From NCBI GenBank assembly GCA_003153315.1, contig PLYA01000021.1, positions 1 through 33,100 on the forward strand: a DNA stretch of 33,100 nt, in the 5' to 3' direction. The first letter of the stretch is position 1; the number at the start of each line of letters is the position of its first letter. Below are positions 22,755-31,589 of this stretch, piece by piece. This DNA comes from Bacteroidota bacterium. Its GTDB lineage: Bacteria; Bacteroidota; Bacteroidia; B-17B0; Aurantibacillaceae. A program made the translations under genes and the position numbers. Below the pieces are notes generated by a model. The model made no database searches and was not told the DNA's origin. It saw only the letters and a program-made list of their open reading frames with translations.

Positions 22755-24860
22755 ATGTATATGAATAAATTTGTTTTTGTAGCCGGTTCTTTATTATGTG
22801 CTGCAAGCAGTTTTGCACAAGCTGCCGATCCAACTCTTTTAACCATTGATGGTAAAGCTATTACCAAATCAGAGTTTGAGTCGGTTTATAAAAAGAACAA
22901 CGGAAAGGACATGTCAGCCGAAAAGAAATCGGTAAATGATTATTTAGATTTGTTTGTAAACTTTAAATTAAAAGTAAAAGAAGCTGAGGGAATGGGACTT
23001 GATACCCTGCCTTCTTTTAAACAGGAATTAAACGGATACCGCAAGCAGTTGGCGGCACCTTATCTTACCGATAAAGATGCTACAGATAAGCTGATTAATG
23101 AGGCTTATCAACGTATGCAAACAGAGGTAAAGGCAAGCCATGTTTTGGCTAAATGTGCCGAAGATGCTTTGCCTAAAGATACTTTAGAGGCCTGGCACCG
23201 TATAAACATTATACTGGCTGTTGCTCAGGGCAAAACAGTACCTGCTTCTCAGGTTACTGAGTATGAAGCTATGGTGAAAAAGAATGGCTATGGTAAACTA
23301 CCAAAACCAACTAAAGCGGATACTGCAGAGGTTAACCAGAAGATAAGCTCTATTAAAGATGTAGTATCGAATAAGATTGACAAGAAGAAGGATTTATTTG
23401 CTCAGGCAGCATCTTTTGGTAGCGATGATGTTTCGTTAAAAGATGCCGGGGGAAGTCTTGGTTATTTTACCGCATTGGAAATGGTTTATCCGTTTGAGAA
23501 TGCTGCATACAATACCAACGTAGGAGAAATCAGCAAGATTGTACGTACTCGTTTTGGTTACCATATTCTTAAAGTATATGACAAAAGACCAAACACAGGG
23601 GAAATACTTACAGCGCACATCATGATTAAACTGGCTAAAGATGCCAAGCATGATGACTCTTTAAAAGCGAAACAAAAAATAGATGAAGTTTATACCAAAC
23701 TAAAAGCCGGAGAGAAGTTTGCAGACCTTGCCAAGAACTATTCTGATGATAAACAAACATCTGCCAATGGTGGTGAGCTAAATTGGTTCTATGAAAGAAA
23801 ATTCCCAATCGAATCGTTTGCTAAAACAGCTTTTGCCTTGCAAAAGAATGGAGATTACTCTCAGCCTTTCTTAACTAAATTTGGATGGCATATCGTTATG
23901 CGTAAAGACAGGCGTACCGTTCCTGCTTTTGAGGCAATGAAAACAGAGTTAAAGAACAAAGTAGCCAAAGACTCTCGTTCTTATCAGAGCAAAGAATCTT
24001 TTATAGCCAAGCTTAAAAAGGATTACAATTTTAAAGAAGTTCCAAAAGCAAAAGATGCTATGGATAAGGTAATAGATACTACCTATTTTCAGGGAACCTG
24101 GAAAGCTGATAAAGCAGATAAGCTAACCGGTGACTTGTTTACTTTAGCTGACAAGAAATATACTCAAAAAGATTTTGCTAAGTACTTAGAATCTCACCAA
24201 ACACGTCGTGCTAAAAGTGATGTAAAAATGGCAATTAACACACAATACAAAAATTTTGTGGATGAAAGCCTTATTGGTTATGAAGAAACTCAGTTGGACA
24301 GAAAATACCCTGAGTATCATAACCTGATGCAGGAATACCGAGATGGTATTTTATTATTTGACTTAACCGATAAAAAGGTTTGGAGCAAAGCTGTAAAGGA
24401 CAGCGCAGGTTTAGAGAAGTTTTATGAGTCAAACAAAAACAACTACCTGTGGGATGAGCGTGCTGACGTGAGCACCTACAAATGTGCGAATGAAACTATA
24501 GCTAAAGAAGTTAGAAAAATGCTTAGCTCTAAAAAAACAGAGAAAGAAATTACCGAGAAGATGAACAAAAAATCTGCTTTGGATGTGAGCGTTGAGAATG
24601 TTACCTACCTGAAAGGCGAAAACAAAGATGTAGATGCCAACTGGAAACAAGGTATTGCCCCTGAAGTAAAACAAGCTGATGGAAAAGTAAACATTATTGT
24701 GGTAAATAAGGTTATGCCTAAAACGCCAAAAAAGTTAGCTGAGTGCCGTGGTATGGTTACCTCTGACTACCAAAACTATTTAGAAAAAGATTGGATTGCC
24801 AATCTGCGCAATAATCATAAAATTGAGGTTAATAAAGATGTGCTAAATACTGTAAAGTAG
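22755..24860 (+). CDS. SurA-like periplasmic peptidyl-prolyl isomerase with two parvulin domains
   Basis: 701 residues with a signal peptide (core VFVAGSLLCAASSFAQA), so it is periplasmic; the ATG at 22761 is an equally good start. The N-terminal part (30-120) is helical, as in SurA chaperone domains. A first parvulin-like domain spans about 126-278 with a charged insertion at 140-215 and ends in GYHILKVYDKRP. A second, more canonical one runs from TAHIMIKL at about 287 through GGELNWF to FGWHIVMRKDRR near 386. A third about 300-residue helical part follows. It probably assists outer-membrane protein folding. A strong terminator follows. Confidence 0.92.
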   Translation: MYMNKFVFVAGSLLCAASSFAQAADPTLLTIDGKAITKSEFESVYKKNNGKDMSAEKKSVNDYLDLFVNFKLKVKEAEGMGLDTLPSFKQELNGYRKQLAAPYLTDKDATDKLINEAYQRMQTEVKASHVLAKCAEDALPKDTLEAWHRINIILAVAQGKTVPASQVTEYEAMVKKNGYGKLPKPTKADTAEVNQKISSIKDVVSNKIDKKKDLFAQAASFGSDDVSLKDAGGSLGYFTALEMVYPFENAAYNTNVGEISKIVRTRFGYHILKVYDKRPNTGEILTAHIMIKLAKDAKHDDSLKAKQKIDEVYTKLKAGEKFADLAKNYSDDKQTSANGGELNWFYERKFPIESFAKTAFALQKNGDYSQPFLTKFGWHIVMRKDRRTVPAFEAMKTELKNKVAKDSRSYQSKESFIAKLKKDYNFKEVPKAKDAMDKVIDTTYFQGTWKADKADKLTGDLFTLADKKYTQKDFAKYLESHQTRRAKSDVKMAINTQYKNFVDESLIGYEETQLDRKYPEYHNLMQEYRDGILLFDLTDKKVWSKAVKDSAGLEKFYESNKNNYLWDERADVSTYKCANETIAKEVRKMLSSKKTEKEITEKMNKKSALDVSVENVTYLKGENKDVDANWKQGIAPEVKQADGKVNIIVVNKVMPKTPKKLAECRGMVTSDYQNYLEKDWIANLRNNHKIEVNKDVLNTVK

Positions 24861-24881
24861 TTTATATAATTCTTAAACAAG

Positions 24882-24911
24882 AAAAAGCCTTTCGATTGAA
24901 AGGCTTTTTTT
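24882..24911 (+). terminator. Intrinsic terminator after the parvulin gene
   Basis: A 12-bp perfect stem, AAAAAGCCTTTC (24882-24893) and GAAAGGCTTTTT (24898-24909), with a GATT tetraloop and a T-run. Confidence 0.88.
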
Positions 24912-24954
24912 ATGCTTTATAAACCGAGTCATTGCGAAAACTATAATTCCTACA

Positions 24955-25185
24955 GGTTGAGCTACTGCACCAATTGGTTGAGCTACTACACCAATTGATT
25001 GAACTACTGCACCAATTGGTTAAACTACTACACCAATTGGTTGAACTACTATACCAATTGGTTGAGCTACTACACCAATTGGTTGAGCTACTACACCAAT
25101 TGGTTGAGCTACTACACCAATTGGTTGAACTACTGTACCAATTGGTTGAGCTACTGTACCAATTGGTTGAATTACTATACCTATA
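24955..25185. repeat. 21-bp tandem array 3 (eleven units)
   Basis: Eleven units of exactly 21 bp, nearly identical, built on GGTTGAGCTACTACACC plus AATT. Almost all differences are transitions. In one plus frame (24947-25186, no ATG) each unit reads V-E-L-L-H-Q-L, and most changes there are silent (GAG/GAA, CTA/CTG, CTA/TTA) or conservative (V/I, H/Y). The minus strand reads P-I-G-V-V-A-Q. Just after the array, TAGTAGCTCAA (25189-25199) is an inverted copy of the unit core and could fold back on it. The rest of the 24912-25349 spacer shows only a small GGGT/ACCC hairpin near 25288. Confidence 0.85.
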
Positions 25186-25349
25186 GGTTTAGTAGCTCAA
25201 ACTATAATAAAAAATACTAATTAAGGAATTATGGTATAATATCATTCAGAAAAAGTATATGAGTTTGGGTTATTAAAGCCTATAACCGGGTGTTTACCCT
25301 TATTTCCGTTGTTCTAAAAAGAAGTAATTATGCATAAAGTATTATTTTC

Positions 25350-25357
25350 TATATTTG
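25350..25357 (+). promoter_or_regulatory. -7 box deciding the amidohydrolase start
   Basis: TATATTTG followed by five bases and the ATG at 25363. The earlier ATG at 25330 lies upstream of the box and would not be transcribed from it. Confidence 0.5.
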
Positions 25358-25362
25358 GCTTC

Positions 25363-26679
25363 ATGAAAATTAAAATTCTTATTTCTTATCTTATATTTTT
25401 TTCTACTGTTTTTGCGCTGGGTCAAAATCCTGTTCCGGCAAATAAACAAACAAAATCTATTCTTATAACTGGTTTAACTATACATGTTGGCAACGGTAAA
25501 GTAATAGAGAATGCACTGCTGGGTTTTAAAGACGGTAAAATTAATCTAGTCATAGACGGCAGCAATGTGCGCTTTAAAAAAGATGCCCTGCAATATGATA
25601 CTACCATTAATTTAAGCGGAGCTCATGCCTACCCGGGTTTCTTTGCGCCTAATTCAATCTTAGGTTTAGATGAAATTGAGGAAGCCAGACCCACGCATGA
25701 TTATCGGGATGTTGCCGGTTATAACCCCCATGTACGTTCACTTATTGCCTTTAATACCGATAGTAAAATTATTCCTACCGTGCGCACCAATGGCGTTTTG
25801 TTTGAACAGGTTACTCCAAGAGGTGGTGTTATCAGTGGCTCATCGAGCATTGTTGCTTTAGATGGATGGAATTGGGAAGATGCAGCTGTTAAGATAGATG
25901 ATGGAGTGCATGTAAACTTTCCGGAGAGTATACAAAAGAACGGTTGGTGGGCAGAGCCGCAACCCGTTTCAGCAAATAAAAAGTATGATGAACAATTAAA
26001 TGAATTAAAAAAATTCTTTGCCGATGCCAAAGCTTACAGTGCAGAAAAGAATCTGGATGAAAAGAATCTGCGTTTTGAAGCCATGCGTGGTATTTTTGAC
26101 GGAACCAAAAACCTATACATACACACCGATGCCGAGAAAGATATTATTGCTGCTATAAACTTTGTAAATAAATTCCAAATAAATAAAATGGTTTTAGTGG
26201 GTGGCGCAGAAAGTTGGCGCGTAACTAAAATATTAAAACAAAATAATATTCCGGTAATGGTAGCGCGTGTACATGGTTTGCCTGAACGCCAGCAAGATGA
26301 TGTAGACTTGCCTTATAAACTGCCATATCTCTTACAGAAAGACAGTATTTTATTTTGTCTTCAAAATCAGGGAGATATGGAAGCTATGAATGCACGCAAC
26401 ATTCCATTTTTGGCAGGAACAGCCAGAGCCTATGGTTTAACTAATGAGCAAGCCATAGCATCTGTTAGCTATAATGCCGCAAAGATTTTAGGTATTGATA
26501 AACAAACAGGTACTATTGAAGAAGGCAAAGATGCTTCATTTTTTATCAGTACCGGCGATGCATTGGATATGAGAACAAATAATGTAATTGCAGCGTTTAT
26601 AAACGGAAAGAGCTTAAAACTTACCAACGGACAACAGGAATTATATAAAAAGTATGCAAACAAATATCAAATAAAATAA
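25363..26679 (+). CDS. Secreted amidohydrolase-fold protein lacking the usual metal ligands
   Basis: 438 residues from the ATG at 25363, which opens with a signal peptide (MKIKILISYLIFFSTVFALG). A start at 25330 would bury it behind 11 residues and lies before the -7 box. The overall pattern matches the imidazolonepropionase-like amidohydrolase group: ITGLTIHVGNGKVIENA, PTVRTNGVLFEQVTPRGG, and a C-terminal SVSYNAAKILGID / GTIEEGKDASFFI. However, the position that normally reads PGFIDxHxH is AYPGFFAPNS, without either histidine, and the Asp expected before the last block is replaced (LAGTARAYGL). Similar ligand-less sequences are known to me in Bacteroidota, so this is a subfamily rather than an error. 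Role unknown; operon with the next two genes. Confidence 0.85.
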   Translation: MKIKILISYLIFFSTVFALGQNPVPANKQTKSILITGLTIHVGNGKVIENALLGFKDGKINLVIDGSNVRFKKDALQYDTTINLSGAHAYPGFFAPNSILGLDEIEEARPTHDYRDVAGYNPHVRSLIAFNTDSKIIPTVRTNGVLFEQVTPRGGVISGSSSIVALDGWNWEDAAVKIDDGVHVNFPESIQKNGWWAEPQPVSANKKYDEQLNELKKFFADAKAYSAEKNLDEKNLRFEAMRGIFDGTKNLYIHTDAEKDIIAAINFVNKFQINKMVLVGGAESWRVTKILKQNNIPVMVARVHGLPERQQDDVDLPYKLPYLLQKDSILFCLQNQGDMEAMNARNIPFLAGTARAYGLTNEQAIASVSYNAAKILGIDKQTGTIEEGKDASFFISTGDALDMRTNNVIAAFINGKSLKLTNGQQELYKKYANKYQIK

Positions 26680-26690
26680 AAAACAACCCA

Positions 26691-27710
26691 ATGAAAAAAC
26701 TAATTGTTCTATCACTAATTACAATCATTGCATTTACATCTTGTAAAAAAGATACTAAGACTACAACCACTAATACTACACCACCACCTGCAGCCCCTAT
26801 GCTAAGGTTTGTATTTAAATTTGATTCTACGCAGGTTCGATTAGGTAGTACAGGTCAACCGGATACAATTCTTCCTGCTAATCACAGAGCACAAAACCCA
26901 CATTTTAATGGTATGTCATCTCATTATATTGAGTTAACACCAAATGCTAATACCCAGGTAGGTGCAGGAACTGTAATATACGTTACACCCGCCACCCCAA
27001 CCACAGCTATTACGGTTGGTACCGGAAGCGCGCAAGCAACATATACTAACGCTATAGAATTTAATCAGGAAAGTGTTGTGGGACAAGGAGGGCAGTTTTT
27101 TTCCATCCCCTTATCTCAGGTAACTGCCGGTACTTATCAATACTTACGCATTTCAGTAGCTTATCAAAACTATGATATTAAATATGGTATTCCAGCTGGA
27201 ACAACAGTTCCTGGTTACACTTTTACGAGCAATTATCCTGCCACAGGTACTATTGCCTCGTTTATCGGATATTATACACAAATTGGTTCATATACTATAA
27301 AAACACAAAATGTAGCTGTTAATGCATGTAAACAACAAGGCTATTGGGGCTTTGAATCTGCGCCTATAGTTATTGGTGGCACTAGTTATTCTGTTGCACC
27401 AAGTTCAGGTCAGGCACCCCAAGGTGCTACTACCGTTGTTAACCCTTTGTTTGCTACTTCAGCAATAAAAGCAGGTTCATGTTTGGTAACAGGGGGATTT
27501 GTAAGTCCAACAACAGGTTTATCAGGATTGCTTACCATTACTGGACATGAAACAAGTGATATAGTTATTACTGTTTCTATGTCCACCAATAAAAGTTTTG
27601 AATGGAAATATAACCCAAGTAGTCCTAACGACGGAAGAATTTATCCGGGAAAAGGAGACTCCGTAGTTAATATGGGTGTACGTGGTATGAAGCCTATATT
27701 ACCTCAATAA
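26691..27710 (+). CDS. Putative surface lipoprotein of unknown function
   Basis: 339 residues with a lipoprotein signal ending in AFTSC, so Cys18 is the likely lipidation site. A Lys-Lys-Asp pair and a Thr/Pro-rich linker follow. The rest is rich in beta-strand sequence (Val, Thr, Tyr, Gly) with no catalytic motif that I recognise. The start of the mature domain (LRFVFKFDSTQVRLG) and its overall tone recall MbnP-like and other beta-sandwich lipoproteins, but I do not assign it. It starts 11 bp after the amidohydrolase stop and 17 bp before the histidine kinase, so the three are probably one operon. Confidence 0.8.
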   Translation: MKKLIVLSLITIIAFTSCKKDTKTTTTNTTPPPAAPMLRFVFKFDSTQVRLGSTGQPDTILPANHRAQNPHFNGMSSHYIELTPNANTQVGAGTVIYVTPATPTTAITVGTGSAQATYTNAIEFNQESVVGQGGQFFSIPLSQVTAGTYQYLRISVAYQNYDIKYGIPAGTTVPGYTFTSNYPATGTIASFIGYYTQIGSYTIKTQNVAVNACKQQGYWGFESAPIVIGGTSYSVAPSSGQAPQGATTVVNPLFATSAIKAGSCLVTGGFVSPTTGLSGLLTITGHETSDIVITVSMSTNKSFEWKYNPSSPNDGRIYPGKGDSVVNMGVRGMKPILPQ

Positions 27711-27727
27711 ATAGGAATAATACTTAA

Positions 27728-28774
27728 ATGAATAAACAAAACACTTCGCAGTTTCTTCTTTTTTGCGGGTTGTTTTCTTTATTACTTAGTATATCTACTT
27801 GGGGTTTATCCATTTTCTTTAAATTTGATTTTCCGGTTTATGCTGTATTTGTAATTTTCTTTTTTTGTTTTGCTTTATCATTCTTGTTTTTCAACTTCTT
27901 TTACCAGAAGATTATTTTCGGAAGAATTGAAAACACTTTGGTTAAATTAAGAAAACTGCATACAGTAACCGAAACCGGTACAAATAAAGATTATACGGAA
28001 GATATGGCCGACCCGCTTGAACGATTTAATGCTGAGATAATACAACTTTCTAATGAACGGCAAAGAGAATTAGAACACCTGAAGAAATTAGAAAATTATC
28101 GAAAAGAATTTTTAGGAAATGTTTCGCATGAATTAAAAACCCCCATTTTTAATATACAGGGTTATGTGGCAACACTTATTGATGGGGGCATTAACGACCC
28201 TAAAATAAATATGGAATATTTAAAGCGAGCCGATAAGAGTGTTGACAGGATGATTAATATTATAGATGACTTAGAAACTATTTCCCAACTTGAAACAGGT
28301 ACACTTTCCTTAGACCTAGAAAAGTTTAATGTGGTTGAAATGGTAAATGATATTTGTAAGCAGATAGAAATTCAGGCTCAGAAAAAAAATATATCGCTTA
28401 ACGTAAATACTCCCCAAAAGATTGTTAAAGTATATGCCGATAGGTTTCGAATCAGACAGGTGTTTGCTAATTTACTTTCAAACTCCATTAAATATGGTAA
28501 AGAAAACGGAGAAACCTCTATTGTAATTACTCCTGAAAAGGATAAAGTAAGTGTAAGTATTTCGGACAATGGTATTGGTTTAGAAGAGAAACACTTGCCT
28601 CGCATATTTGAACGTTTTTACCGAGTAGATAAGGGACGTAGTCGCGAGCAAGGCGGCACAGGCCTTGGTTTATCTATTGTAAAGCACATTATTGAAGCGC
28701 ATCATCAAACCATAAGCGTAAGTAGTAAAGAAAACGAAGGAACTACTTTTATTTTCTCGCTCCCAAAGACTTAA
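27728..28774 (+). CDS. Membrane sensor histidine kinase
   Basis: 348 residues. Two transmembrane helices at about 8-30 and 37-58 leave only a very short external loop, so it probably senses within the membrane or through a partner. A HAMP-like helix and coiled coil (65-125) follow. The HisKA domain has the phosphoacceptor His134 in GNVSHELKTPI. The ATPase domain shows the N box ANLLSNSIKYG, DNGIGLEEKHLPRIFERFYR, and GGTGLGLSIVKHII. It resembles PhoR/ResE-type kinases. No response regulator is in the window. The co-transcribed lipoprotein could be a partner, by position only. Confidence 0.93.
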   Translation: MNKQNTSQFLLFCGLFSLLLSISTWGLSIFFKFDFPVYAVFVIFFFCFALSFLFFNFFYQKIIFGRIENTLVKLRKLHTVTETGTNKDYTEDMADPLERFNAEIIQLSNERQRELEHLKKLENYRKEFLGNVSHELKTPIFNIQGYVATLIDGGINDPKINMEYLKRADKSVDRMINIIDDLETISQLETGTLSLDLEKFNVVEMVNDICKQIEIQAQKKNISLNVNTPQKIVKVYADRFRIRQVFANLLSNSIKYGKENGETSIVITPEKDKVSVSISDNGIGLEEKHLPRIFERFYRVDKGRSREQGGTGLGLSIVKHIIEAHHQTISVSSKENEGTTFIFSLPKT

Positions 28775-28795
28775 TTTCTTTTAAAGTCTTTTTAA
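28765..28795 (+). terminator. Possible terminator after the histidine kinase
   Basis: AAAGACTT (28765-28772) can pair with AAGTCTTT (28784-28791), followed by TTAAAG. The left arm overlaps the end of the coding sequence. The stem is AT-rich and the call is weak. The remainder of the 170-bp spacer to 28944 shows no clear promoter match. Confidence 0.35.
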
Positions 28796-28944
28796 AGAAA
28801 TTTTAAATAGCTGCAATTAACACTCGCATGTAAATAACTCTCTTTAATATGGTTAATTGTCGGCTTTATTTTGTCGCAATTTAGTTGGGGTAATATTTTA
28901 TCTAATAAGTAAACTCCTATCAGATAAAAATTAAACAATACCAT

Positions 28945-31128
28945 ATGAAAAAAACAATCAGTTTATTGGTACTATTCGCCCTTCTATCAAGGGGTTTACA
29001 AGCTCAAGGCAAAAAAGAAAGCATAGATGAATTAAATGAATCAGCTGAATTTTATATGTCTTCCGAGATTGAAGATTATGTTAGAGCTTATGAATGTTAT
29101 GACAAATTAGACAAAAGAGATCCCTCAAATCCTTATTATAAATACCAAAAGGGGATGTGTGCTTTTCATTTACCTGATAAAAAACAAGAAACAGTTACTT
29201 TATTTGAAACTGTTTATAAAATGGAACCTAAAGAGACCAGCGTGCTACTTAACTTAGGAAAAGCTTACCATATTAATTATCGCTTTGATGATGCCATAAA
29301 AGTTTTCAATCAATTTTTAGCTACCAATCCACCTCAAGCAGAGAAAGAGCAGGCAGAAAAGCTGATAAAAAACTCGGAATACGGAAAAAATGTTACGCAG
29401 GAAATGCTACAAGCTGATATAAGAAATCTAGGGCCTCCGGTTAATACAACCTATCAGGAGTATTCTCCTATAATTTCTGCGGATGAATCTATATTAATAT
29501 TTACTTATCGTGGGCCCAAAAGTACAGGTGGGTTAATGAGTGGGAAATTTAAAGCAGACCCTAATAAAGGTACCTATTATGAAGATATTTTGATGTCAAG
29601 AAAGAATAGTGATTCTACCTGGGGAGAACCTCAACCGATACCCAATATTAATACAAAGCAAAATGAAAGCGCTTTAGCTCTTTCACCTGATGGGCAAACG
29701 CTTTATACCTACCGCAGTACAGAACAAGATAGCGGAGACATTTATGAAAGTCATTTAGAAGGTGATTCATGGACTGTTCCTCAAAAAATAAAAGGAGATG
29801 TTAATACAAATTATTGGGAAGGAAGTTGCTCTGTAACTGCAGACGGAAAATATCTTTATTTTTCAAGCGAGCGTAAAGGTGGTTTAGGAGGAAGAGACTT
29901 ATATATTGCTGAAAAATCAGACGATGGTTCTTGGAAAAATGTGCAAAACCTTGGAGACAAAATTAACACAACTGATGATGAAGATGCACCTTTTATACAC
30001 CCTGATGGTCTTACTCTTTTCTTTAGTTCAAAAGGGCATAACAGTATAGGCGATTATGATATTTTTTACACCATAAAGAAAGAGAATAGTTGGATTGATC
30101 CTTTAAATATGGGTTATCCTTTAAATACTACAGATGATGATCGTTTTTATGTAATGAATGCAAGTGGTCAAAAAGGTTATTTTTCATCTAATCGCGTAAG
30201 CAATGGAGGTAACGGAAGCTCTGATATATTTACAGTTACTCCTGGTATATTAGGTGAGAAGCCGGTTTTAGCAATGGTTTTAGGTTATGTTTATGGAAAC
30301 GACAAAGCTATCACCGCACAAATAGAAATTACTAAAAAAAGTAACGGGGAGAAAGTAGGTCCTTTTACCTCAAATGTAAAAACAGGTAAATATTTAGTTG
30401 CCCTTAGCCCGGGAGAAAATTATACTTTCCATATTCGCTCAAGTGATTTTGGAGAAATTACCGAAGATTTAGATATAGCTAAATTGAGCAAGTTTGTGGA
30501 ACTACGTAAAGATTTTCACATGGTTAAGGACGGATATGTTGACCCTCATAACGTAAAAAACCTTAATGATATCCTTGCTGCATTAGATACCCTTACTTCC
30601 GTACCCGATTCTTTAAAAACAACTACTGTAAAAAAAGATGTCGTTACTAATACACCCAATGATGTAAAAGATAATGTGTCCAAACAACCCTGTGATGAAT
30701 TTAAAACTCTTGATTTTTCTGCTCTTAAAGGAAAAAGTTTAAATGATATAAATATGTACCGAAAACTGCTTGCTATTGGAGATAAAATTTGCGCTGATAA
30801 AATGACTTTTAAAGTGCAGATAGGAGCTTATCGTCATCCTGAAAATTATAAATATGAGAAGTTAAAGGAGTATGGAACTCCTGAGGAAGTTGGTTATCCG
30901 GATGGGATTACTCGTTTCACACAAGGGCAATTCAATGGGATAAAAGCAGCAGAAGAGCAACGCCAAAAAGCAATCAGAAAAGGGCAAAAAGATGCGTGGA
31001 TTGTTGGTTTTATTGATGGTAAAAGATATACTTTGGAAGAATTGATAATGGTAGATTTTTATAACAAAAACATATCTCAATTTAACGAGAATCTTCAAGA
31101 ATTGAAGGATTATATAACCTATAAATAA
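28945..31128 (+). CDS. Envelope protein with TPR, PD40 propeller, carboxypeptidase-like and SPOR-like domains
   Basis: 727 residues with a signal peptide (MKKTISLLVLFALLSRGLQA). Order: TPR units about 25-150, a six-blade-like PD40/WD40 propeller about 175-430 (repeated ALSPDGQTLYTYRS, SVTADGKYLYFSSERKGG, FIHPDGLTLFFSSKG), a beta-sandwich regulatory-like domain about 435-510 (GYVYGNDKAITAQIEI), a low-complexity linker, and a C-terminal SPOR-like domain from about 622 (FKVQIGAYRHPENY). The TPR-PD40 combination is that of PorE-type and OmpA-associated proteins of the phylum, but the usual OmpA C-terminus is replaced by the SPOR-like one. It probably links the outer membrane to peptidoglycan; a T9SS role is speculation. 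The next gene begins 3 bp downstream. Confidence 0.87.
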   Translation: MKKTISLLVLFALLSRGLQAQGKKESIDELNESAEFYMSSEIEDYVRAYECYDKLDKRDPSNPYYKYQKGMCAFHLPDKKQETVTLFETVYKMEPKETSVLLNLGKAYHINYRFDDAIKVFNQFLATNPPQAEKEQAEKLIKNSEYGKNVTQEMLQADIRNLGPPVNTTYQEYSPIISADESILIFTYRGPKSTGGLMSGKFKADPNKGTYYEDILMSRKNSDSTWGEPQPIPNINTKQNESALALSPDGQTLYTYRSTEQDSGDIYESHLEGDSWTVPQKIKGDVNTNYWEGSCSVTADGKYLYFSSERKGGLGGRDLYIAEKSDDGSWKNVQNLGDKINTTDDEDAPFIHPDGLTLFFSSKGHNSIGDYDIFYTIKKENSWIDPLNMGYPLNTTDDDRFYVMNASGQKGYFSSNRVSNGGNGSSDIFTVTPGILGEKPVLAMVLGYVYGNDKAITAQIEITKKSNGEKVGPFTSNVKTGKYLVALSPGENYTFHIRSSDFGEITEDLDIAKLSKFVELRKDFHMVKDGYVDPHNVKNLNDILAALDTLTSVPDSLKTTTVKKDVVTNTPNDVKDNVSKQPCDEFKTLDFSALKGKSLNDINMYRKLLAIGDKICADKMTFKVQIGAYRHPENYKYEKLKEYGTPEEVGYPDGITRFTQGQFNGIKAAEEQRQKAIRKGQKDAWIVGFIDGKRYTLEELIMVDFYNKNISQFNENLQELKDYITYK

Positions 31129-31130
31129 TA

Positions 31131-31580
31131 ATGGAAGAAATAAATCCGCTTGAAGAGCAAATACCACGTCAAAGGCTAAAAATATTATGCACGCTTACTT
31201 TTATCTATAGTAGTATTGTGGGGTTTTTCGCATTAATACTAATGCTGTTAGCAAAACCTTTTTTAGAATACTTAGGTGAGAATTTTGAAGTACTTACTTC
31301 AAATATGAGTGAGGCGCAGGTTAAACAATTGCAAATATTTTTAGATTTGGGCAGCGGAAAGTTAATTATTGGCAGCGGCACATATTTACTTATTTTAGGA
31401 TTATCTTTCTTTGGTGCATTGCAAATGAAACAAGGAAAATACAAGGGTTTTATTATGTACTTAATTGCAAATATTTTTTTCCTGTTATCAAATATTCTAT
31501 CACTAAATATTTTGATGTCCATCTTCGATATTGTTTTTATTGCCTTATACTTTCGTCAAAGCAAATTCCTGAAGAGATAA
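31131..31580 (+). CDS. Small four-helix membrane protein of unknown function
   Basis: 149 residues. Four hydrophobic segments are visible, near 18-42, 72-92, 99-117 and 119-139, with a short polar region (ENFEVLTSNMSEAQVKQ) between the first two. No motif or known family is recognised. The N-terminus (MEEINPLEEQIPRQRLK) is cytoplasmic-like. It begins 3 bp after the SPOR protein and is followed 9 bp later by the YyaL-like gene, so it sits inside an operon. Confidence 0.75.
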   Translation: MEEINPLEEQIPRQRLKILCTLTFIYSSIVGFFALILMLLAKPFLEYLGENFEVLTSNMSEAQVKQLQIFLDLGSGKLIIGSGTYLLILGLSFFGALQMKQGKYKGFIMYLIANIFFLLSNILSLNILMSIFDIVFIALYFRQSKFLKR

Positions 31581-31589
31581 TTCTTCTTC

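Noticed and set aside
24955..25185. Array 3 as an iteron-type origin or CRISPR
   Set aside because: No replication initiator, DnaA boxes or spacers nearby; eleven contiguous units follow an ordinary gene terminator.
24999..25220. Open frame of N-Y-Y-T-N-W-L repeats in array 3 as a protein
   Set aside because: It has no plausible start, an in-frame TGA occurs in the third unit, and base changes alter residues (Y/C, S/N) more than in the V-E-L-L-H-Q-L frame.
25286..25300. Small GGGT/ACCC hairpin as a terminator or riboswitch
   Set aside because: The stem is only four base pairs, without a T-run or recognised aptamer sequence.
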